Translations under genes and position numbers: made by a program | Shown: piece by piece, positions 15,682 through 21,687 of the stretch | Position numbering within the stretch: the stretch's first letter is position 1 | Layout: each line of letters begins with the position of its first letter | Origin: Anaerolinea sp. | Lineage (GTDB): Bacteria > Chloroflexota > Dehalococcoidia > Tepidiformales > Tepidiformaceae | Assembly: GCA_013822275.1 (NCBI GenBank) | Contig: PNKC01000025.1 | Location: 1-38,550, forward strand | Direction: 5' to 3' | DNA length: 38,550 bases | Notes under the pieces: model-generated | Database searches by the model: none | What the model saw: only the letters and a program-made list of their open reading frames with translations | What the model was told of the DNA's origin: nothing

Positions 15682-16884
15682 TTATCCGGCCCCCGCGCCG
15701 ATCCTGACCACTCCGTCCCGTGCCAGGCGCTCGATCTCGTCCGCCGGGACGCCGAACTCGTCGAGTACCTCCCGCGTATGGGCGCCCAACTCCGGCGCGG
15801 GTGCGCTGACCCGTCCGGGCGTTTCCGAGAGCTGGACGTGGAGCCCGACGACGCGTTGTCTGCCGAAGCGGGGATGGTCCTGTTCGACGATGTAGCCGTT
15901 GGTGATGGGCTGCTCTTCGTTCGCGAGGGCCGCGTAGTCCAGGACGAGGGAGGCTGGCACGTCGGCGTCACGCAGCCGTCCCAGCGCCTCCGCCGAACTG
16001 AGCTCGCGGAAGGCGGCCTCTTCGAGGGCCTGGAGCTCCTCGCGGTTCTGCCAGCGCGGAAACCCGCGGGCGAAGCGCGGGTCGTCAACGAGGTGTCCCA
16101 GCCCAAGAGCTTCGGCGATCCGTGGCCAGAACTTCTGGTCGATGCCGACGATCATCACCCACTTCCCATCCGCGCACTGGAAATGCCCCACGGTCGAAGA
16201 AGCGCGGAACTCGCGGGGACGCTCTTCGCCGAAGTGGAGGTAGTGGAGGAGTTCGGGCGCCTGGAGGGCGAGTTGAGTCCCCAGCAATGACACCTCCACT
16301 TTCTGGCCAATCCCGGTCCGTTCCCGCACGAACAACGCCGTCATGATGCCGAACGCCAGGTTCATGCCGCCTGACTGGTCCGCCACGCCCGGGTAGGGCA
16401 CCTCTGGCCGGTGGCCGGGACCGCCGCCGGAGTGCTGGGCGTAACCGCTGTACGCCTGGGCGATCTGGTCGAAGGACGGGTACTTCGCGAGCGGGCCCTT
16501 CGTCCCCCAGCCAGTTGCCTGGGCGTAAATGACCTGCTGGTTAACGGCCTTGAACTCCTCGTAGCCGAGCCCCCATGCTTCCATGGTCCCGGGGCGGAAG
16601 TTTTCCACGACCACGTCCATGTGCTCGCCCAGGCGGAGCGCGAGCTGCTTCCCTGCCGGTTTGCGGAGGTCAATGCAGACCGACTTCTTGCCGCGGTCCA
16701 GAGCTTCGAAGAAGGCCGAGAAGCCGTCCGGCTCCTTCCACATGCGGCGGCCGAAATCACCACCGCCCGGCTCTTCAACTTTGATGACCTCGGCGCCCAT
16801 GTCGGCGAGCATGACGGTGGCGAAGGGGCCCTGCTGGTAGCGGGTGAAATCGAGGACGCGAATCCCTGCGAGTGGTGTGCTCAT
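15682..16884 (-). CDS. CaiB/BaiF family CoA-transferase
   Basis: A full-length 400-residue family III CoA-transferase. It starts MSTPLAGIRVLDFTRYQQGP, contains ADMGAEVIKVEEPGGGD (CoA-site region) and has the catalytic Asp169 in GVADQSGGM at the conserved 15-residue distance from the helix-closing Leu (GIMTALF), followed by TGIGQKVEVSLLGTQ. The C-terminus (APELGAHTREVLDEFGVPADEIERL) is also standard. The enzyme should therefore be catalytically competent. It stands alone: the divergent upstream neighbour is the membrane HD-GYP gene and its stop faces the CysRS-like gene. Likely substrates are succinyl-, carnityl- or other acyl-CoA pairs, but nothing in the sequence decides between them. Confidence 0.94.
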   Translation of the reverse strand: MSTPLAGIRVLDFTRYQQGPFATVMLADMGAEVIKVEEPGGGDFGRRMWKEPDGFSAFFEALDRGKKSVCIDLRKPAGKQLALRLGEHMDVVVENFRPGTMEAWGLGYEEFKAVNQQVIYAQATGWGTKGPLAKYPSFDQIAQAYSGYAQHSGGGPGHRPEVPYPGVADQSGGMNLAFGIMTALFVRERTGIGQKVEVSLLGTQLALQAPELLHYLHFGEERPREFRASSTVGHFQCADGKWVMIVGIDQKFWPRIAEALGLGHLVDDPRFARGFPRWQNREELQALEEAAFRELSSAEALGRLRDADVPASLVLDYAALANEEQPITNGYIVEQDHPRFGRQRVVGLHVQLSETPGRVSAPAPELGAHTREVLDEFGVPADEIERLARDGVVRIGAGAG

Positions 16885-16974
16885 AACGTGAAGTCTACGC
16901 CGTGGCGCCGCCGTGGACAGCGTTTTCGGGTGGATTCAACCGCCAGGGCCGGTGAAGGCTGGCTGTCCACCATA

Positions 16975-16989
16975 TTGTCACTTTGTCAC
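16975..16989. repeat. Tandem heptamer TTGTCAC, period 8 bp
   Basis: TTGTCAC occurs at 16975-16981 and 16983-16989. On the minus strand this reads GTGACAA AGTGACAA, about 90 bp upstream of the CoA-transferase start, so it could be a regulator site or -35-like sequence. Short enough to be chance. Confidence 0.35.
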
Positions 16990-17099
16990 CTGTTCGCGGG
17001 GCCGCAGCCGGCGAGCGAGCCAGCTCCGGCGGCCCCCGTCAACCGGCCGAACCTAAGCTCAGGATTCCAGTGACTGCCGGCGGCCTTTGAACCCTGTAA

Positions 17100-17115
17100 C
17101 TTAGCGTGCGCTAAG
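17100..17115. promoter_or_regulatory. Perfect palindrome CTTAGCG-TG-CGCTAAG, operator-like
   Basis: Seven-base arms with a 2-base spacer, 83 bases before the HD-GYP start. The size and symmetry suit a dimeric helix-turn-helix regulator. The TetR protein encoded at the end of the same two-gene unit is the obvious candidate, but this is an inference from position. Confidence 0.4.
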
Positions 17116-17135
17116 GAGCGGTAAGAGGCGTTTCC

Positions 17136-17198
17136 ATGCCGTCGGAGGCTCGCGGGAATTGTAAGAAACCGGCGGGCCGACCGATAAGAAGAGTGTGA
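17136..17198 (+). CDS. Possible 20-residue leader peptide upstream of the HD-GYP gene
   Basis: ATG preceded by AGAGG at a 7-base spacing opens a 20-codon basic peptide (MPSEARGNCKKPAGRPIRRV). Its TGA shares a base with the ATG of the HD-GYP gene, the arrangement of a translationally coupled upstream frame. No family is recognisable and codon evidence is too short to judge. It may be a real leader or simply chance. Confidence 0.25.
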   Translation: MPSEARGNCKKPAGRPIRRV

Positions 17199-18616
17199 TG
17201 CCAGAACGCCTGAGGTCATTCCGCCGCGACGAAGCGTTCATCGTGAGCATGTTCGCGGCGGGTTCGGCCGCGTTTACCGCGGCGTTTCTACTGCAACCGC
17301 CGGACGCGCTCTTTGGGCTCGCGAGCGTGGTCGTGCTGGCGGCCCTCAGCGAACGGTTGCCGGTGAAGTTGTACTTCGGCGGCCAGGTTTCGATCAGCTT
17401 CGCCGGCACGCTGCTCGCGATCCTGCTTTTTGGGCCGGCTGGCGGCGTCACCGCCGCGGGGGCCGTTGCCATCGTCACGTACCTGATGAGCGAGCGCCGG
17501 CCGCGGAAGCTGATCTTCAATTTCGGCCACAACAGTCTCTCGGCGTTCGTCGCGGGCATGGCCCTGGTGGGGCTGGACGAAGTGTTCGCGTTCGGTGACC
17601 CGGCCCGCGCGTTGCTCTGGGGCGCCGTTGGGGCGGGGATCCTGTTCACGATCGACGCGTGGGCTGTCTCCGGGATTATCAGCCTCACGTCTGGCCGTTC
17701 GTTGCGTGCCAGCTACCGGGAGAACTTTGGCTGGCTGTTGCCACACTACGTCGTCCTTGGCCTTGTCGTGGGGGGGCTGGCGATCGTTTACGACCAGCTC
17801 GGGGTGGCCGCCATTCTTGTGCTTGCGCTGCCGCTGTTGCTGAGCCGCTATTCCATCGAACAGGTGGTTGAGCGGACGCGGGACAACGTCTTGCGCCTGG
17901 AGCGCTCGAACGACCAGCTCCACCACGCCTATGTCGAAATCCGAGACATGTCGGACGAACTGCGGGATGCTTACACGGGGACGCTCGAATCGCTTGTCAC
18001 CGCGCTTGATGTGCGCGACCAGGAGACGCGGGGACATTCCGTGCGTGTGGCGTCGCACTCGCTCGACCTGGCGAAGATGCTTGGCATGAATACCGAGGAA
18101 GAGCTCATCACAATCTACCGCGGCGCGCTGATGCACGATGTCGGCAAGATTGGTGTCCCGGACGCTATCCTGCTCAAGCCGGCAAAGCTTACGGACGAGG
18201 AATGGGAGTTCATGCGCAGGCACTCCGCCCTTGGGTACCGCATCCTGGCCCAGGTGCCATACCTGCGCCCCGCGGCGAAGATCGTCCTCGCGCATCATGA
18301 ACGGTGGGACGGCGACGGCTATCCACGGCGTCTGAAGGGCGAAAACATCCCGCCTGGAGCACGAATCTTCGCCATCGCCGATACCTATGACGCGATCATT
18401 TCGGACCGTCCCTATCGCCAGGGGCGCTCCCCTGACGAGGCACGGGACGAGATACTCCGATGCGCTGGTTCGCAGTTCGACCCCATGGTTGTGGAGGCTT
18501 TTGAAGCCGCGTTCCCAATGTGGCGCGAAGAAGAGCCAGGGGCGGTGACGCATCCGCTCTACCTTCCGTCGTGGAAGAAGAGGGGCGCCGATGCGTCAGG
18601 AAGAGCGGCGAGCTAG
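17198..18616 (+). CDS. Membrane-anchored HD-GYP domain phosphodiesterase
   Basis: A 472-residue signalling protein. Residues 1-215 hold several hydrophobic helices forming an integral-membrane sensor module. A charged, likely coiled-coil linker (about 220-262, LRLERSNDQLHHAYVEIRDM) leads to an HD-GYP domain. Catalytic motifs are intact: HDVGKIGVP (313-321) and HHERWDGDGYP (366-376), with later metal-site region IADTYDAIISDRPYR. HD-GYP proteins hydrolyse cyclic di-GMP to GMP, or related cyclic dinucleotides. ATG at 17198 with AAGAAGAG upstream was chosen; the adjacent in-frame GTG at 17195 is equally possible. The last 26 bases overlap the TetR gene, suggesting co-expression. Confidence 0.92.
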   Translation: MPERLRSFRRDEAFIVSMFAAGSAAFTAAFLLQPPDALFGLASVVVLAALSERLPVKLYFGGQVSISFAGTLLAILLFGPAGGVTAAGAVAIVTYLMSERRPRKLIFNFGHNSLSAFVAGMALVGLDEVFAFGDPARALLWGAVGAGILFTIDAWAVSGIISLTSGRSLRASYRENFGWLLPHYVVLGLVVGGLAIVYDQLGVAAILVLALPLLLSRYSIEQVVERTRDNVLRLERSNDQLHHAYVEIRDMSDELRDAYTGTLESLVTALDVRDQETRGHSVRVASHSLDLAKMLGMNTEEELITIYRGALMHDVGKIGVPDAILLKPAKLTDEEWEFMRRHSALGYRILAQVPYLRPAAKIVLAHHERWDGDGYPRRLKGENIPPGARIFAIADTYDAIISDRPYRQGRSPDEARDEILRCAGSQFDPMVVEAFEAAFPMWREEEPGAVTHPLYLPSWKKRGADASGRAAS

Positions 18617-19121
18617 GACCCGCGGCGCGCTTCTGCGGGCCGCGGGCACTGCTTTCGCCGAACACGGCTACGATGGAGCGTCGCTCGATGCGATCGCGGC
18701 GGCGGCTGATCTCTCCAAAGGCGCCGTCTACGCTCATTTCGCGACCAAGCGCGAACTGTACCTTGCTGTGGTCGAGACCGTCCTTGAAGAGGCGGAACGC
18801 AGGCTCGAACCGGTTGGCCAGGCACTCAGGTCCGCCGCGCCACTCGATACAGCGGCGACGCGCTACTTCGGGTCACCCTCGGATGCGACGCACGTCTCCC
18901 ACCTTACGGACCTCTGGCAGATGGCGGTCCGCGACGAAGCTGTCGCAGACGCCCTCGCCGGTTTTCGCCAGCGCCGCCTGGCCGCCCTGGCGAGTGCCGC
19001 GGTTGACGCGGGATTCGCGCCCAGCCGCGCCCTTGACATGGCACACACGGTGGGCAAGCTCATCGATGCCGACACGCTCTACGGGCGCCTCAGGGACGTC
19101 TGGGCCGGGCGGGGCGCCTAA
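18591..19121 (+). CDS. TetR/AcrR family transcriptional regulator
   Basis: A 176-residue regulator. The N-terminal DNA-binding domain is standard: RTRGALLRAAGTAFAEHGYD, then the helix-turn-helix ASLDAIAAAADLSKGAVYAHF (30-50) and ATKRELYLAVVE. The C-terminal two thirds is a helical ligand-binding and dimerisation domain with no recognisable ligand signature. It is slightly short for the family (about 190-210 is usual). The start lies 26 bases inside the HD-GYP gene, so it is probably cotranscribed with it. It converges on the DsbA-like gene with a 4-base overlap. The palindrome at 17100-17115 in front of the unit could be its own operator. Confidence 0.93.
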   Translation: MRQEERRARTRGALLRAAGTAFAEHGYDGASLDAIAAAADLSKGAVYAHFATKRELYLAVVETVLEEAERRLEPVGQALRSAAPLDTAATRYFGSPSDATHVSHLTDLWQMAVRDEAVADALAGFRQRRLAALASAAVDAGFAPSRALDMAHTVGKLIDADTLYGRLRDVWAGRGA

Positions 19122-19768
19122 GGCGTCGCCCGCGGAGCGTGCCCGAGTTCGCGCATCACGTCCTGGAGGACGGAATAGTCCTGCGCTCCCACCACGCCAT
19201 ACTGGTCGTCGAAGACGAAGGTCGGGATGGCGGTTACACCCACGGAGCGAGACCAACCGATCCCGTCGATGACCTGTTGCCGGTACTCGCCCGTTTCCAG
19301 GGCGTGGCGAAGGGCCGGTCCGTCAAGGCCGGCGGTTTCGCCGACCTGTACGATCAGGCCGAGGTCCGAAATGTCCCGCAACCCGGTGAAGTACGCCTCG
19401 AACATCGCTTTGTGGAAGGGGATCCCTGCGCCGTTTGCCGTGGCGAACTCGGCCGCTTCCAGCGCAGCGAGAGAATAGGAAGTCCGCTCCCGCCCGCGGT
19501 TGAAGGTGATGCCAAGGGACTGGCCACGGAGTTCGAGTGGCGACGGCGGATCGCCGGGCTGGCTCTGTTGCCGCCGGGGCTTCCCTTCTGGCGGGATAGA
19601 GGGGTCGAGCAAGAACGGCGCGAACCGTACGTCGATCTCGAACTCGCGCTGCAACCTTTCGACCTCAACGAGGCCGACATAACACCACGGTCAGATGAAG
19701 TCTGAAACGACGATGAGTGAAGCGGAGTTGGGGGAGGGTTGTCCGGGCGGCGAGGAGTGCGAAGTCAT
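19118..19768 (-). CDS. DsbA/FrnE-like thioredoxin-fold oxidoreductase; selenoprotein candidate with in-frame TGA as Sec26 (UPWC)
   Basis: Read from ATG at 19768, the frame has 25 sense codons ending IVVSDFI, one TGA (19691-19693), then PWCYVG and an uninterrupted FrnE/2-hydroxychromene-isomerase-type DsbA domain to a TAG stop at 19118. With the TGA decoded, the active site reads DFI-U-PWCYVG, where relatives have DF(V/I)CPWCYVG. The product is 216 residues, normal for the family. Other family marks are FNRGRERTSYSLAALEAAEF, IPFHKAMFEAYF and the cis-Pro loop TAIPTFVFD (Pro182). A hairpin suited to a bacterial SECIS follows the TGA. The start lies 4 bp after the ketopantoate reductase stop, so translation is probably coupled. 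Without recoding, only a product from TTG at 19654 lacking the active site would be made. A nonsense mutation is the alternative. Confidence 0.82.
19659..19677 (-). promoter_or_regulatory. Candidate bacterial SECIS hairpin
   Basis: On the minus strand UCGGCCUC-GUU-GAGGUCGA forms an 8-bp stem (one G.U pair) with a 3-base GUU loop. The stem begins 13 bases after the TGA and the loop 21 bases after it. Bacterial SECIS elements need an apical loop within roughly 16-37 bases of the UGA and a G among its first two bases. Both hold here, and E. coli fdhF places its loop G and U at nearly the same distance. Confidence 0.65.
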
Positions 19769-19772
19769 GGTG

Positions 19773-20768
19773 TCAAGCGTACAGGGTGCGCCGGGCCGCT
19801 GCTTCGATGTCGTCCAGAGTGAGGGTGCCGGGCGGGATGCCCTCAGCGGCCACCTTTACGGCCAGCTGCCTCACCGCGGAGTTGTACGGTGTTGGCACCC
19901 CATGGAGGCGGCCGAGGAGTTCGATTTCGCCGTTCAGGTAGTCCGTCTCCACCGTCTGGTGGCCGCGGAGAATGCTCTGCAGGCTTGAACTGGCGGAGCG
20001 AGCCTGGCCATCGATAGGCAGTGACTTGTAGTTGCCGTTGACGCGGGCGGTGTACTCCTCAAGGGAGGTGTACTTCATGCCGGCCGCCTCGAAGCAGGCG
20101 GCGCCTTCGTTGCGCAAGATCTGGCCCAGCTCTCCCATGTGTCCGGCAGCCTCCCATGCCTTGTTTCCGGTGATGATCTCCAGGCCATTCGCCAGGTTCA
20201 TGAGGAGCTTGCGGTGCTTGAAGGGCATGACGTTGGGCTCGGCGTCGCAGAGGAAGTTGGATTGGCGCAGCGCCGTGCTCAGGGCCTGGGAAACCGCCGT
20301 GGCCCCGGACGGGTAGCGGCCCGTGTGGAGGACGCCGCTGAAGGGCGCGGCAGACGCGATAACGACGCCGGGTTCCAGGAAGGTGGCCGGCAGCGCGATA
20401 AGCATCGCCGAAACGTCATCGAACCGGCGGGCGGCCATCCGCTCGTTCTCAATGCCGTTCTGCGCGCAGACAACGGGCACGGCCGTGCCGGCGGCCAGTT
20501 CCAGGTCGCGAAGGGCGGCCTCGGTATCCTGGGTCTTCATGGTCAGGATGGCGATGTCGCCCTCGCGCCACTCCACCTCTCGCGGGTGTCCAACGGCCGG
20601 GACCTGGAGGCGATGGTCGCCGGCCGGTGTCCGCAGCAGCAGTCCGGACGACTGTATCGACCGGAGGTGGGCGCCGCGGGCGATCAGGAGGACATCGTGC
20701 CCAGAGCGATACAGTTGCCCTCCAATCGTGCAGCCAACTCCGCCGGCGCCGAAAATCACGAACCTCAT
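19773..20768 (-). CDS. panE: 2-dehydropantoate 2-reductase (ketopantoate reductase family)
   Basis: A 331-residue NADPH-dependent reductase of the ApbA/PanE family, which makes pantoate for coenzyme A synthesis; related proteins reduce other 2-oxo acids. The N-terminal Rossmann motif FGAGGVG (6-12) is followed by CAQNGIENE (100-108), and by the catalytic-Lys region MPFKHRKLLMNLANG (Lys186, Asn190), with a helical C-terminal domain. A good GGAGGTGG lies 7 bases before the ATG at 20768; the longer open frame to 20915 lacks support. No other pantothenate gene is nearby, so a paralogous role is possible. The DsbA-like selenoprotein candidate follows after 4 bp. Confidence 0.88.
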   Translation of the reverse strand: MRFVIFGAGGVGCTIGGQLYRSGHDVLLIARGAHLRSIQSSGLLLRTPAGDHRLQVPAVGHPREVEWREGDIAILTMKTQDTEAALRDLELAAGTAVPVVCAQNGIENERMAARRFDDVSAMLIALPATFLEPGVVIASAAPFSGVLHTGRYPSGATAVSQALSTALRQSNFLCDAEPNVMPFKHRKLLMNLANGLEIITGNKAWEAAGHMGELGQILRNEGAACFEAAGMKYTSLEEYTARVNGNYKSLPIDGQARSASSSLQSILRGHQTVETDYLNGEIELLGRLHGVPTPYNSAVRQLAVKVAAEGIPPGTLTLDDIEAAARRTLYA

Positions 20769-20892
20769 CGAGCCACCTCCAGGCAATGCAGGGCGCCGCC
20801 GATTGTGCCAGCCCATTGTGCCAGACGGTGGTGCGGGACGGCGACCGGCGCGGGATCGCCCGCGGAAGGTCTCAAGGCGCAAGCCCGTGAAT

Positions 20893-21474
20893 TCAGGCGG
20901 GCGTCCCGTCGTCAAGCACTGGGGACCGTGCGCGGCGGGGCGGCAGAATGAGCATGACCACCGCCTGGGTCGCGACCAGCAGCGTGCCGGCGAAGAGGAC
21001 GAAATCTCCCAGGCTGTAGATGTTCACGCCATACAGCGGGGCATCGACGGTGTATCTGTCGGAGAGTTCGTAGAAGTGGATGTCCTCGCGCCGGAGCAGG
21101 ATGTCCTTGCCGTTGTGCAGCTGCTCGCCTATTAGATCCTCGGTGATCTCCGGGAATGCGCCCGAATCACGCACGATCGTGTACGAGACGGGCATGAGCC
21201 CGCCGTGCGCGGCGATAGGCACGAAGTTGAGCAGGATGCCGAATGCGACGAGCCAGGCGCCTATGTAACGCCGGAAGGCCAGCGCGAGGACGATCAAGGC
21301 CGGCGTTGTGACGAAAAAGACGCCCCGGCGGAGCAGGGCCTCGGCGCCATCGCGCTCGAGGTGCAGGACCGCGAGTTGCTGCGCCAACAGGATGCCGATG
21401 GCACAGGCGAGCCACAGGAAGTCGCGCTTCCGAAGCGGGGATGCGCGAAGGGAGGTGCCGGGGCGGAGGGCCAT
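20893..21474 (-). CDS. DUF5317-like integral membrane protein
   Basis: A 193-residue protein with about four to five membrane helices (DFLWLACAIGILLAQQLAVL, FFVTTPALIVLALAF, IGAWLVAFGILLNFVPI, and a C-terminal LFAGTLLVATQAVVMLIL). The segment LNFVPIAAHGGLMPVSY between helices 3 and 4 is the feature I associate with DUF5317, a family of unknown function. A polar loop (about 105-150) follows, probably extracytoplasmic. It sits between a 28-residue peptide gene and the ketopantoate reductase gene on the same strand. I assign no function. Confidence 0.75.
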   Translation of the reverse strand: MALRPGTSLRASPLRKRDFLWLACAIGILLAQQLAVLHLERDGAEALLRRGVFFVTTPALIVLALAFRRYIGAWLVAFGILLNFVPIAAHGGLMPVSYTIVRDSGAFPEITEDLIGEQLHNGKDILLRREDIHFYELSDRYTVDAPLYGVNIYSLGDFVLFAGTLLVATQAVVMLILPPRRARSPVLDDGTPA

Positions 21475-21508
21475 GGTTGTCAGTATCCGGCCGCCCCGGC
21501 CAATCCGG

Positions 21509-21595
21509 CTACCACCACTGGACGGGGGCAGCGCCCGCGAGGACGACGGTGGCGAGGGCGGTGACGGCGACGAGGGTGGAGATGATGCGGGTCAT
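21509..21595 (-). CDS. 28-residue hydrophobic micropeptide
   Basis: ATG with a strong GAGGAG six bases upstream opens a 28-codon frame: MTRIIS, one hydrophobic helix (TLVAVTALATVVLAGAA) and a C-terminal PVQWW. The N-terminal Arg and the length suit a single-pass membrane micropeptide or a bare signal peptide. It lies between the BTAD regulator and the DUF5317-like gene on the same strand, 35 bp before the latter, directly downstream of an 11-bp-spaced direct repeat. No family is recognised; the ribosome site is the main support. Confidence 0.55.
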   Translation of the reverse strand: MTRIISTLVAVTALATVVLAGAAPVQWW

Positions 21596-21650
21596 GGAAG
21601 GCTCCTCATGTCATGGATTTGGAATGACAGGAGGAGGGTAGCGGGGCAGT

Positions 21651-21670
21651 TCTCGCGAAGCTCTCGCGAA
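21651..21670 (-). promoter_or_regulatory. Direct repeat TTCGCGAGA x2, 11-bp period, SARP-like operator
   Basis: TTCGCGAGA occurs twice on the minus strand at exactly 11-bp spacing (one helical turn), followed 10 bases later by TACCCT as a possible -10. SARP-type BTAD regulators bind heptamer direct repeats with an 11-bp period near the -35. A BTAD-domain regulator is encoded immediately upstream. Confidence 0.42.
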
Positions 21671-21687
21671 CACCGGACTGGGGCGAG

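Larger units (their letters stand above)
16885..17197. other. 313-bp divergent intergenic region
   Basis: This lies between the minus-strand CoA-transferase and the plus-strand HD-GYP gene. It holds a tandem TTGTCAC repeat (16975-16989), a 16-bp palindrome (17100-17115) and a 20-codon frame (17136-17198), each listed separately. I see no riboswitch I can name. Confidence 0.5.
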
